Positions 8,162-16,184 of a DNA stretch of 64,000 nucleotides are shown here, piece by piece. Positions within the stretch are counted from its first letter, which is position 1; every line of letters begins with the position of its first letter. This DNA comes from CAKVON01 sp902475665. Its GTDB lineage: Bacteria > Actinomycetota > Coriobacteriia > Coriobacteriales > Atopobiaceae. The stretch is from positions 186,001 through 250,000 of the forward strand of contig JAWQCY010000002.1 of assembly GCA_036321795.1 (NCBI GenBank). The letters are read 5' to 3'. The translations under genes were made by a program, and so were the position numbers. The notes below the pieces were generated by a model, which made no database searches, was not told the origin of the DNA, and worked only from the letters and a program-made list of their open reading frames with translations.

Positions 8162-9750
8162 CCGAGACCTCCCGCCTGCGCGACGCCGCCCAGGCGCTCG
8201 TCGACTACTGCGTCAACCACGGCCTGCAAAAGGCCGCCGACCGAGTCTGGTCCTACAACGCCGTCCTCGAGTGCGCCGGCGCCCTTGGCCCCGCGCCCGA
8301 CGTCGACTGGGTGCTCGCCGAGGCCACGCCCGCCACGGACGATGTCTTCGACCTCGACGCGGCACTTCTCGACATCGCGGAGGCGGCCGTGGCAAACGGC
8401 GTCGCCGACGACACCGCCAGCGGCCGCGACCGCGTGGCATGCCGCGTGATGGGCCTGCTCATGCCCAAGCCCTCGCAGGTTGCCGACGAGTTCGCCCGCC
8501 TGGCCACGGCGGACGGCCCCATGGCCGCCACCGACTGGTTCTACCGGCTGTGCTGCGACGCCGGCTACGTGCGCCGCTCCGCCATCGCGCGCAACATCGA
8601 GTGGTCCACCCCCACCCAGTGGGGCGATCTGGAGATCACGATCAACCTCTCCAAGCCCGAGAAGGACCCGCGCGAGATCGCGGCCGCAGGCGCCGCCAAG
8701 GACACTGGCGAGAAGTACCCCGCGTGCCAGCTGTGCATCGAGAACGAGGGCTACCCCGGGCGCGCCGCGAGCGCGGCGGGCGGCGCCCACCCCGCGCGTC
8801 AGAACCTGCGCATCATCCCGATCGAGCTCGGCGGCGAGCGCTGGGGCCTGCAATACTCCCCCTACGCCTACTTCAACGAGCACTGCATCGCCATGAGCTG
8901 CCACCACCGCCCCATGCACATCGACCGCACCGCGCTCACGTGCCTGCTCGACTTCGTCGACACCGTGCCCGGCTACTTCATCGGCTCCAACGCCGACCTG
9001 CCCATCGTCGGCGGCTCGATTCTGTCGCACGACCACTTCCAGGGCGGCGCCCACGAGTTCCCGATGATGCGCGCCGAGGTTGCCTCCGAGTTCGCGATGG
9101 ACGGCTTTGCGGACGTCACCGGCGCCGTGCTGCGTTGGCCGCTGTCGGTCGTGCGCCTGCGCAGCGCCAGCAGGGACAGCCTGCTGGATGCCGCCACCCA
9201 CGTGATCGACGCGTGGCGCGCCTGGTCCGACGAGTCTGTGGGCGTCGCCGCGCACGACGAGGACGGCACGCCGCACAACACCGTTACCCCCGTCGTTCGC
9301 CGCGTGGACTCCGCCGGCCACGTGGGTGGCGATGCCTACGAGGTCTACCTGGCCCTGCGTTGCAACGTCACCTCCGACGAGCACCCGCTGGGCGTCTTCC
9401 ACCCGCACGCCGAGTACCACCACATCAAGAAGGAGAACATCGGCCTGATCGAGGTCATGGGCCTGGCCATCCTGCCCGCGCGCCTCGTCGGCGAGCTTGC
9501 CGCCGTTCGCGAGCACCTGCTCGCAGGCGACGTCGCGGGCCTGGCAGACGACGCGCCCTGCGCGAGCCACGCCGCCTGGGCCGCCGACGTCTACGAGCGC
9601 CGCGGCCCCGAGCTCACGGCCGACAACGCGACCCGGATCCTGCACGAGGAGGTCGGCGCCGTCTTCGGCCACGTGCTCGAGGACGCGGGCGTCTTCAAGT
9701 GGGACCGGGAGGGCCGCGCTGCCTGCGACCGCTTCGTCGCGAGCCTGTAG
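8152..9750 (+). CDS. galT: UDP-glucose-hexose-1-phosphate uridylyltransferase, type 2
   Basis: Transfers UMP from UDP-glucose to galactose-1-phosphate. The 532-residue length and motifs (SHDHFQGGAHEF near 288, SCHHRPMHID near 247) fit the GalT family 2 of Gram-positives rather than the shorter HPH-type family. ATG 8152 lies inside the 3' end of galK. It is the last gene of the operon and is followed by a hairpin terminator. No galE is seen in the window, so UDP-galactose epimerisation must be encoded elsewhere. Confidence 0.93.
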   Translation: MAVTETSRLRDAAQALVDYCVNHGLQKAADRVWSYNAVLECAGALGPAPDVDWVLAEATPATDDVFDLDAALLDIAEAAVANGVADDTASGRDRVACRVMGLLMPKPSQVADEFARLATADGPMAATDWFYRLCCDAGYVRRSAIARNIEWSTPTQWGDLEITINLSKPEKDPREIAAAGAAKDTGEKYPACQLCIENEGYPGRAASAAGGAHPARQNLRIIPIELGGERWGLQYSPYAYFNEHCIAMSCHHRPMHIDRTALTCLLDFVDTVPGYFIGSNADLPIVGGSILSHDHFQGGAHEFPMMRAEVASEFAMDGFADVTGAVLRWPLSVVRLRSASRDSLLDAATHVIDAWRAWSDESVGVAAHDEDGTPHNTVTPVVRRVDSAGHVGGDAYEVYLALRCNVTSDEHPLGVFHPHAEYHHIKKENIGLIEVMGLAILPARLVGELAAVREHLLAGDVAGLADDAPCASHAAWAADVYERRGPELTADNATRILHEEVGAVFGHVLEDAGVFKWDREGRAACDRFVASL

Positions 9751-9827
9751 CGCCACGCGCCCGACGACACGCGGGTGCCACGCCGCGCCGGAGTATCGCC
9801 AACGACGCGCAAACAATCCCCTGACAC

Positions 9828-9864
9828 GAGGAGGGAACCGAGCCCAAAGCCCGGGTCCCTCCTC
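9828..9864 (+). terminator. Terminator of the gal operon
   Basis: GAGGAGGGA pairs with TCCCTCCTC, with an inner G/C-rich stem, 77 bases after the galT stop. It is followed by CTTTCG. The gene-free stretch 9751-10068 holds this hairpin, the short tandem repeat at 9889-9919 and the leader of the LuxR-type gene. Confidence 0.65.
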
Positions 9865-9888
9865 CTTTCGGACGTTGTCATGGTCTGA

Positions 9889-9919
9889 CGCCCATGATGC
9901 CCATCACGCCCATCACGCC
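9889..9919. repeat. Three and a half tandem copies of a 9-base unit
   Basis: The unit is GCCCATCAC (first copy GCCCATGAT), repeated in register and ending in GCC. It lies 150 bases before the LuxR-type gene. No coding function is supported. It could be a short binding-site array or a slippage product. Confidence 0.5.
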
Positions 9920-10068
9920 GGCGCTTGTCGACGGAGCGGGCGGATTGTCGCGGAACGGTCGAACGCCCCGGTGCCGTTTGGCAGGGCGAGTCGCGCCGCG
10001 CGCTTCGCGAACCTCGCGTCCGGGTAAGTAGTTCCAAATGGAGATGCCGTACGAGGAAGGCAACCCTC

Positions 10069-11124
10069 ATGGACCAGAGCCTGCCGAGAAGTTCTGGGCC
10101 GGTTTGCGGTCGCGCCGCCGACCGCGAGTGGCGCTACCCCCTACCGCTGATGTGCACGCCGTTCGAGCCTGGCACCCTGGACGATGTCCTGGCAGCCATG
10201 CCGGACGACGACTTCGGCGCCATAGCGCATGCCGAGGCCTGCTACTACCGCGGCCAGCCTGAGGAGGCCGCGCGCCTGGCCGCCCCCTACCTGACGTCGG
10301 ACGACATATCGCTGCGCATATCGGCCTGCATGCTGTGCGCCTACGCCAGCCTCTCGCTGGGAAAGTCGTTCGTCGCGCGCACCGCCCTCAAGAGCCTTGC
10401 TGCCATGCGCTCGTGCCCCGAGGTGTCACAGGACCCGCGCGCCAGGGCATCCTACGGGCTGTTCGCGGCGAGCGCATGCGTACTTCTCCACCTGCCGCCA
10501 CCGATCTCACCCGTGGAGTTCATGGAGACGGCACCGCTTCTGCCCGAGGGGTTGCGGCTGTTTGCCAGCTACGCGCTGGCGCACCACATCTACCTGGCCG
10601 GCGACCACGGCCGCTGCGTCGGCATGGTGGAAAACGCCCTCTTCATGAAGCAGGACACCTATCCGATACCCGAGCTGTTCCTGCACCTGATGGCCTCCAT
10701 CGGCTGGATCAACCTGCGCGACGAGCCCAAGGCCGAGGACCACTTTGGCAGGGCATGGGCGCTGGCGCGGCCCGACGACCTCATCGAGGAGTTCGGCGAG
10801 CACCAGGCGCTGCTGCAGGGCATGGTCGAGTCGTGCATCAAGCGGGAGAACCCCGCCGACTACGCGCGCATCATCGCGGTTGCCAGGCGCTTTAGCCAGG
10901 GCTGGCACGGCGTCCACAACCCCAAGGCGGGGGCCGCGGTGGCCGCGAACCTCACGCCGACGGAGTTCGTCATCTCGATGCTGGCGTGCCGCGGCTGGAC
11001 CAACGACGAGATCGCCCGACACATCGGCGTCTCGCGCGGCACCGTCAAGAACCGCCTGTCCAACGCATACGCGAAGCTCGGCGTAAAGAACCGCGCGGCC
11101 CTCAAGCAGCACATGCTGCAATAG
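10069..11124 (+). CDS. LuxR-type helix-turn-helix transcriptional regulator
   Basis: A 351-residue cytoplasmic protein with a C-terminal LuxR-type DNA-binding domain at ~285-350 (LTPTEFVISMLACRGWTNDE, then RHIGVSRGTVKNRLSNAYAK). No membrane segment and no recognisable receiver or ATPase domain are visible. The ~270-residue N-terminal part is alpha-helical and rich in Ala and Leu, resembling TPR-like repeats (for example AEACYYRGQPEEAARLAAPY). ATG 10069 is preceded by GAGGAAGG. It stands alone between the gal terminator and a convergently oriented surface-protein gene. Its target is unknown; the adjacent sortase-anchored protein is a plausible one. Confidence 0.85.
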   Translation: MDQSLPRSSGPVCGRAADREWRYPLPLMCTPFEPGTLDDVLAAMPDDDFGAIAHAEACYYRGQPEEAARLAAPYLTSDDISLRISACMLCAYASLSLGKSFVARTALKSLAAMRSCPEVSQDPRARASYGLFAASACVLLHLPPPISPVEFMETAPLLPEGLRLFASYALAHHIYLAGDHGRCVGMVENALFMKQDTYPIPELFLHLMASIGWINLRDEPKAEDHFGRAWALARPDDLIEEFGEHQALLQGMVESCIKRENPADYARIIAVARRFSQGWHGVHNPKAGAAVAANLTPTEFVISMLACRGWTNDEIARHIGVSRGTVKNRLSNAYAKLGVKNRAALKQHMLQ

Positions 11125-11207
11125 GGCCGCGCGAGTCCCGCGGGCGCGCCGGAGCGGATGGCGCATGCGGGAGGAGGCTCGCCCGCCGCCGCCGTGACAA
11201 CGACGGG

Positions 11208-11217
11208 CGAGAAGTGC
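11208..11217 (+). repeat. Copy of the CGAGAAGTGC motif (intergenic)
   Basis: One of 16 exact copies in the window. It lies between the convergent stops of the LuxR-type gene and the surface-protein gene. Confidence 0.8.
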
Positions 11218-11219
11218 GT

Positions 11220-12722
11220 CTAGCTGCGCTTGCGGCTAAAGACCAGGCCACCCAGAAGGGCGGTGATACCCGTAAGGACGGTTGCCACCAGGCCGTTGGC
11301 CATGGTGTCGCCCGTGGCCGGAATCTTGGCAGTGGTCGGGGTCGGCTTGGCCACGACCTTCTCGGCCTTCTCGACCTTGTGCTCGGCAGGCTTTATGACG
11401 GGCTTCTCCTCATCGCCGCCGACGGGCTTGCCCGCGTTCGGGACGATGACGGCGAGCTTGGCGACGTCGTCGTTGATGATGGAGTCCAGAACCTCGCCAG
11501 GAAGGGCGATGAGCTGGCCGGCCATAACCGACGGGTTGTCCTGCGTGGCGGCGACGTAGAGGTCGCGCACGACCCCGCCCTCGGGGGTCTGGACGAGGCA
11601 GTTGACGAGCTTGATCGTGCCGACCGCGCTTCCGTCCCTGCTGACGGCGGTGGCGGCGATCGCGGCATCGAGACCAGCCGCGGTGACGTGGGAGTTGTCG
11701 ATCACGACGGTCGCGGGCTTGAGGCCGTGGAACGTGTTTGCCAGGATGCCGTAGACCATGCCGACGTCGCGGCCGGCGATGTCTTCTGCGTCGCCATCCG
11801 CCAACAGGTAGTTGATCTCGGGCTCCTGGCCCTTGTTGTAGCGAGCGATGGCCTCGACGGTGGAGTCGCTGATATAGATGGCGCCGCCTGCCTCGTCCCG
11901 GTCGAGGTTGAAGGCGTGGATACCGTACGCGTAGACGCCCTCGGCCTCCAGGTGGACGTTGGAGCCGTTGCGGATAGTGACGTCGCCGCCAAACCCCACG
12001 AGCGCGGCGGCGTCGTGCATCCCGGCGCTCGCCAGGACGTCGGAGCCGTCGATGGTGACGTTGGTGCCCTGGATGCCGACCTCGCCACCCTTGGCGGAAA
12101 GCGCGGTGCCCGTGACGTTGACGTCGCCGCCTGCTTCGACGGCGGCGAACCCATTCGCCTCGACGTTGACGCGGCCGCCACCCTTGACCTCGACGTCGCC
12201 GTCCGCACGGATGCCGTTCTCGCCCGTGACGTCTACGGTGCCGGCGCCGTCGATCGTGATGTCGCCCTCGGACTTGATCGTTCCGGAGTAGCTGCTGGAC
12301 TCTGCGGTCAGGGTGCTGTCAGCGCCACCGGTGATGGTGAGCTCGGCTTGCTCCTTCTCGCCGTCCCGGACCTCGATGGCGGGACCCTCGCGGTCGTAGA
12401 TCAGGTTGTCACCCGCATAGGTGACGTCGAGCTTGCCACCCGCGGCGATGGCACCGCCGTCGTAGCCGTTGAGCCTCATGTCGTCGGCGCCGTCCCAGGC
12501 CCAGGTGCCCGCCTCGTCGCCTGCCGCCGTTCCGGCGTTGTATGTCGTGCCGCCGACGTCGACCCACTCCGCGGCCAGGGCCACGTTGGGCACGAAGAGG
12601 CTGCCCGCTACCGCGACGCCCATGGCGCCCGCGATCAGGCGGCGGGTCGCGCCCGACCAGTCGGCACGGACGCGGACGGCGGAGCGCTGATCGACGGGGT
12701 TGGAGAAGTGCCTCTTGCTCAT
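11220..12722 (-). CDS. Sortase-anchored surface protein with a parallel beta-helix-like, carbohydrate-binding-type repeat region
   Basis: A 500-residue cell-wall protein. A signal peptide ends near VALA at residue ~50. The C-terminus has sorting motif IPATG (an LPXTG variant), a hydrophobic segment and the tail RKRS. Between them lie ~300 residues with short glycine- and aspartate-rich beta repeats (SEGDITIDGAGTVDVTGENG, IRADGDVEVKGGGRVNVEAN) typical of parallel beta-helix or Cthe_2159-like carbohydrate-binding domains. A Lys/Pro-rich wall-spanning linker precedes the sorting signal. ATG 12722 has a GAAAGAGGGG leader. A truncated paralogue lies at 13909-14604, beyond the exonuclease gene. Ligand unknown. 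Confidence 0.85.
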   Translation of the reverse strand: MSKRHFSNPVDQRSAVRVRADWSGATRRLIAGAMGVAVAGSLFVPNVALAAEWVDVGGTTYNAGTAAGDEAGTWAWDGADDMRLNGYDGGAIAAGGKLDVTYAGDNLIYDREGPAIEVRDGEKEQAELTITGGADSTLTAESSSYSGTIKSEGDITIDGAGTVDVTGENGIRADGDVEVKGGGRVNVEANGFAAVEAGGDVNVTGTALSAKGGEVGIQGTNVTIDGSDVLASAGMHDAAALVGFGGDVTIRNGSNVHLEAEGVYAYGIHAFNLDRDEAGGAIYISDSTVEAIARYNKGQEPEINYLLADGDAEDIAGRDVGMVYGILANTFHGLKPATVVIDNSHVTAAGLDAAIAATAVSRDGSAVGTIKLVNCLVQTPEGGVVRDLYVAATQDNPSVMAGQLIALPGEVLDSIINDDVAKLAVIVPNAGKPVGGDEEKPVIKPAEHKVEKAEKVVAKPTPTTAKIPATGDTMANGLVATVLTGITALLGGLVFSRKRS

Positions 12723-12820
12723 GGTGTGCTCCCCTCTTTCGCGGTGCTTCTCGACACCCTTAGCGTCGGGTGGAATGGAGTTGGGCGGTAGTGCCGTTTG
12801 GGGGGCAAAACGGCCAACGG

Positions 12821-12830
12821 CGAGAAGTGC
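12821..12830 (+). repeat. Copy of the CGAGAAGTGC motif (intergenic)
   Basis: Lies in the 223-base divergent promoter region between the surface protein and the exonuclease. One of six intergenic copies counted here, including one terminator hairpin and one near-match. Confidence 0.8.
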
Positions 12831-12945
12831 AGCGAGTCGGTGGGGCGTGGGCCGAATTTGTGTCCGAGTCCGGCCGTACCATGCGTGTATTGGGAAAAGT
12901 GCAGGCCAAAGACCCATTTGGCGAGACACGACGCCTGGAGGAGCC

Positions 12946-13692
12946 ATGCCCGGAAGCGCATACAGCAGCGACATCGTCATCGACCTGGAGTTCACCCCGA
13001 CCAACGGGCGCAACCGCCACTGGAGAAACAGCCGACCCACGGCGGGCTCGATGGCCGACAAGGCCCTTGCCGACAAGCTGGAACACGAGATCGTCGAGAT
13101 TGGCGCCGTAAGGGTCGATGCCAGGGGAAACGCGATCGACGAGTTCTCCCGCGTCGTCAAGCCGACGATCGCACGTGGCGTCTCGGGCTTCGTGAACCAG
13201 CTCACGGGCATCCGAGACGAGGAGCTGACTGATGCCCTGCCCCTGAGCGCCGTTTTGGACGAGTTCCGCCAATGGGCAGGGCCGGGCGCGCGCATGGTTG
13301 CCTGGAGCAAGTCCGACCAGCTCCAAATTGCATGCGAATGCGGCGTAAAGGGAATCGACACGAACGGACTTCCCAGCCGTTGGATGGACATCCAGCGGCT
13401 CTACCCCAGGCTCATGGGACTCCCCAAGCGCTCGGTCGCCCTTGGGGAGGCGGCCGACTGGTGCGGGATCGAGTTCGACCGTTATCGCGCACACCGCGCG
13501 TTGTACGACGCCCGCAAGACCGCCGAGCTTTTTGGCCTCATGCACGACGGCGGCCTGCGAACCCAGCGGAAGGCAATCGAGTCGCAGGTAAGCGATGGGT
13601 CCGAGTCGGAAAGTCTCTCCTCCAACGTCGGGAGCAGGTGTTCCGGGCTCGCGGAGCTTCTCGACAGCCTCCGCTTGCAGGAGGCGGTATAG
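12946..13692 (+). CDS. DEDDh-family 3'-5' exonuclease (DnaQ/RNase T type)
   Basis: A 248-residue cytoplasmic nuclease. Exo I is DLEFTP near residue 10 (Asp and Glu ligands), Exo II is seen around WSKSDQ near 123, and Exo III is HRALYDARKT near 183 (His and Asp). A ~25-residue insertion with NGRNRHWRNSR follows Exo I before the usual EIVEIGAVRVD strand. The C-terminal ~45 residues are Ser-rich and unrelated. ATG 12946 has GGAGGAG directly upstream. The gene stands between a surface-protein gene and its truncated paralogue. Whether DNA or RNA is the substrate cannot be told. Confidence 0.85.
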   Translation: MPGSAYSSDIVIDLEFTPTNGRNRHWRNSRPTAGSMADKALADKLEHEIVEIGAVRVDARGNAIDEFSRVVKPTIARGVSGFVNQLTGIRDEELTDALPLSAVLDEFRQWAGPGARMVAWSKSDQLQIACECGVKGIDTNGLPSRWMDIQRLYPRLMGLPKRSVALGEAADWCGIEFDRYRAHRALYDARKTAELFGLMHDGGLRTQRKAIESQVSDGSESESLSSNVGSRCSGLAELLDSLRLQEAV

Positions 13693-13768
13693 CAAATGCG
13701 ACACGCCTCGGGGCACGGTCGACGTGGAAACGACACGCCGCTCGAACGGCAGGTCCCGCGATACAAGA

Positions 13769-13813
13769 GGGCCCCTCCCCCGGCAGGCAACCAATTGCCA
13801 GGTGAAGGGGCCC
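13769..13813. terminator. Bidirectional terminator-like hairpin
   Basis: GGGCCCCT pairs with AGGGGCCC, with an inner GGCAA/TTGCC stem. It is placed between the exonuclease stop and the convergent stop of the truncated surface-protein gene, so it can serve both. Confidence 0.6.
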
Positions 13814-13908
13814 ATGCTCACGCTCATGCGCGGGCCAAACGACGCGCAACGCCAGGGCAATCAGGCGACACGGCCGCGTCGACGCGCTCACGCGCGTTGC
13901 CAGGACGG

Positions 13909-14604
13909 CTAGTCCTGCCTGCGCCTCATGACCCTACTACCGAGAAGTGCCATGAGGCCTGCAAGACCGGAGGCGGCCACGCCCGCGGCAGATGCGTCAC
14001 CCATGGCGGGAATACCCTTCGCCGAGGCAACGCTCGCCTTGGCAGAGCTCGGGGTCTTGGTCGTGGCCACGACCTGCTTGACCCCACCGTCGTCCTTCTT
14101 GCCAGGCTTGGTGTCGGACTCGGGCTTGGTCTCCTCGGGAGGTGCGATGACGGCGCTCTTGGCGACAGCCTCGTCGTAGGGGGAGTCAATCACGGCGTCA
14201 CCTGTGCCAATGGTTTGGCTCGCCTCGTAAACGACGCCGTCGCTGAGCTCTTCCTTGTTGCGATAGTCAATGACCTTGCCGCCTTCAGGCGTCAGGATTG
14301 TGGCGCCTTCGATCTCGATGGTGCCGATCGCCTTGCCGTCCGCGCTCATGGCAAGGACAAAGATTGCCGCAGTGTCTCCCTCGGCCGTGACCTTGCTGCG
14401 GACGATCGAGATGGTCGCAGGCGTAATGCCCTCACTGGTCTGGGCATAGATACCAATGTTCATGCCCTCGCGCTCAGGGATGGCCTCGCCATCCTGGCCT
14501 CCGCTGTAATGGTCGGGGCCGTCGCCGCCAGTCTCAGCATAGCGGGCTATGGCCTTGACAACGGAGTCACTAATGTAGATGTGGCCACCCGACGTCCGCT
14601 TCAT
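13909..14604 (-). pseudogene. 5'-truncated sortase-anchored surface protein (C-terminal remnant)
   Basis: The remnant encodes about 227 residues that align with the C-terminal half of the intact protein at 11220-12722. GGHIYISDSVVKAIARY matches GGAIYISDSTVEAIARY, and TPEGGKVIDY matches TPEGGVVRDL. The end carries IPAMG, a weakened sorting motif, a hydrophobic stretch and the tail RRRQD. Signal peptide and first half of the beta-repeat region are missing. The paralogy stops at GG at about 14587-14592, exactly where the divergent methyltransferase remnant begins. No ribosome-binding site precedes the only nearby ATG (14604). It is probably not expressed as a secreted protein. Confidence 0.8.
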
Positions 14605-14950
14605 CGTCGGGGACGCCGAGGCCCTGCCGTTTGAATCCCGGAGCTTCGACGCCGTGCTCTGCTCAAACAGCTTCCATCACTATCCACATCCAGAGAAGTT
14701 CTTCTCTAAGGCCGCGCGCGTCCTACGCCCCGGCGGGCGTCTGATTCTTCGCGACTACACGTCGAACGATTTCGTGGTGTGGCTCATGAACAACCTCGAG
14801 CTTCCTTTAGCCCGCCTCATGGGCCACGGCGACGTCCGAATCTGCAAGGTGTCCGAGCTTCGCACGCTCGCCGAAGGAGCCGGGCTCTTCCTGCTCAAGC
14901 TCGAGGCGCAGAAGGGCTTCCGCGCGCATCTGGTGGCACGAAAGGAATAG
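14588..14950 (+). pseudogene. 5'-truncated SAM-dependent methyltransferase (C-terminal remnant)
   Basis: About 120 residues from the second half of a UbiE/class I methyltransferase remain: DVRFIVGDAEALPFESRSFD (motif II region), NSFHHYPHPEKFF, VLRPGGRLILRD (post-motif III). The SAM-binding glycine-rich motif I, which should precede, is absent. Homology starts at ~14593, abutting the truncated surface-protein remnant. The apparent ATG at 14579 belongs to the other gene's sequence. A single deletion that joined two divergent genes explains both truncations. Confidence 0.8.
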
Positions 14951-15020
14951 CGAACCAAACCAGAGCGCGCCGTCAAGCAGGACGCGCCGCCACGCCAGAA
15001 TGCACTATCAAACAAGAAAC

Positions 15021-15044
15021 GCGCCGTCACAAACGTGGCGGCGC
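15021..15044 (-). terminator. Terminator of the YeiH-type gene
   Basis: GCGCCGTCAC pairs with GTGGCGGCGC (10 base pairs, one G-U) around loop AAAC, seven bases after the stop of the minus-strand gene. It is followed on that strand by GTTTCTTGTTT. Confidence 0.7.
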
Positions 15045-15051
15045 GCCCTAT

Positions 15052-16086
15052 TTACCAGATGCCGATGACGTGCTGCATGCCCAGACTTACGCAAGCAATG
15101 GCGACCCAACAGCAGGCCCCCAGCGCGATGGGCTTGCCGCCCGTTCGCACGAGCTTGACGATGTCGGTGTTGAGGCCGATGGCGCTCATGGCCATCACGA
15201 TGAGGAACTTCGAGAGCGTCTTCAGCGGCGCGGTGACGGCCGCGGGCAGGGCGAACACGGTGGTTGCGAGGCTCGCGAGCACGAAGAGCCCCACGAACGT
15301 CGGGAAGGCGCGGCGCAGGCTGAAGGTACTCTTGCCCTCCCCTCCCGCGCGACGGTCGACGCGCATCTGCCACACGGCGAGCGCGAGCGTGATCGGGATG
15401 ATGGCGAGCGTCCTCGTGAGCTTGACGATGGTGGCGGCGTCAAGCGTGTTGGCGCCCGGGTGCATGCCGTCCCACGCGGCAGCCGCAGCCGTCACCGAGG
15501 AGGTGTCGTTGACGGCGGTTCCCGCAAAGAGGCCAAAGCCCTCGTTGGTGAGGCCCAACATGCCGCCAAGGGTGGGAAAGACGAGCGCGGCGATCACGTT
15601 GAAAAGGAAGATCACGGAGATGGCCTGGGCCACATCCTCGTCGTCGGCGCGAATCACGGGCGCGGTCGCCGCAATGGCGGAGCCGCCGCAGATGGAGGAA
15701 CCCACGCCGATGAGCGTGGCGATCTTTCCAGGCACGTGCATGGCACGGCACATCACGAAGGAGACGACGAGCGACGTCGAGATGGTGGAGACGATCACCG
15801 GAAGGCTCGTGGCTCCCACCTTCGCGACCTGCGCGAGGTTGAGCCCAAACCCCAGGAAGACGACGGCTGCCTGAAGGACATACTTGGACGTGAACTTGAC
15901 GCCCGGTTGCAACGACGAGATGTCACGACCACGCAACGCCTGCGCCAAGAGCATGCCAAACAGGATGCCGAGGACCGGCCCGCCAACCACATCGGCATAC
16001 TGGCCGCAAGTCCAGGCGACCACGGCGATTGCCAGGCAAAGAAGAAGGCCCTTAGCCTTCCCGGCGAGGTTGAGCGTTCCAGTCAT
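15052..16086 (-). CDS. YeiH-family putative sulfate exporter
   Basis: A 344-residue integral membrane protein with about ten hydrophobic segments. Family features include GPVLGILFGMLLAQALR near 35, GFGLNLAQVAKVG near 80, GVGSSICGGSAIAA near 127 and GTAVNDTSSVTAAAA near 190. Members of the YeiH (UPF0324) family are annotated as putative sulfate exporters, but the substrate is not experimentally settled. ATG 16086 has AAAGGG upstream. The gene is monocistronic and lies downstream of a metal ATPase transcribed in the same direction. Confidence 0.85.
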   Translation of the reverse strand: MTGTLNLAGKAKGLLLCLAIAVVAWTCGQYADVVGGPVLGILFGMLLAQALRGRDISSLQPGVKFTSKYVLQAAVVFLGFGLNLAQVAKVGATSLPVIVSTISTSLVVSFVMCRAMHVPGKIATLIGVGSSICGGSAIAATAPVIRADDEDVAQAISVIFLFNVIAALVFPTLGGMLGLTNEGFGLFAGTAVNDTSSVTAAAAAWDGMHPGANTLDAATIVKLTRTLAIIPITLALAVWQMRVDRRAGGEGKSTFSLRRAFPTFVGLFVLASLATTVFALPAAVTAPLKTLSKFLIVMAMSAIGLNTDIVKLVRTGGKPIALGACCWVAIACVSLGMQHVIGIW

Positions 16087-16124
16087 TCATGCCCTTTCGT
16101 ACGGCGGACCGTCAAAACAAAGAA

Positions 16125-16176
16125 GCCCATTCTATCCCCGCAAGCGCCGACAGGCGGCCACGGGAACAGAATGGGC
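16125..16176 (-). terminator. Terminator of the metal ATPase gene
   Basis: GCCCATTCT pairs with AGAATGGGC, with an inner G/C stem. It starts 9 bases after the ATPase stop on the minus strand and is followed by TTCTTTG. Confidence 0.65.
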
Positions 16177-16184
16177 GATATGGT

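Noticed and set aside
9878..10063. Minus-strand 61-codon frame ending in GVMGVMGIMGV
   Set aside because: The repeat peptide is only the translation of the 9-base tandem repeat; no ribosome-binding site was seen and there is no downstream partner.
12723..13391. N-terminal extension of the surface-protein frame
   Set aside because: It is antisense to the exonuclease gene; the signal peptide begins at ATG 12722 with a ribosome-binding site.
14579..14587. ATG 14579 as a true start of a small methyltransferase
   Set aside because: The codons before ~14593 are antisense sequence of the surface-protein remnant and motif I is missing, so it is a remnant rather than a short gene.
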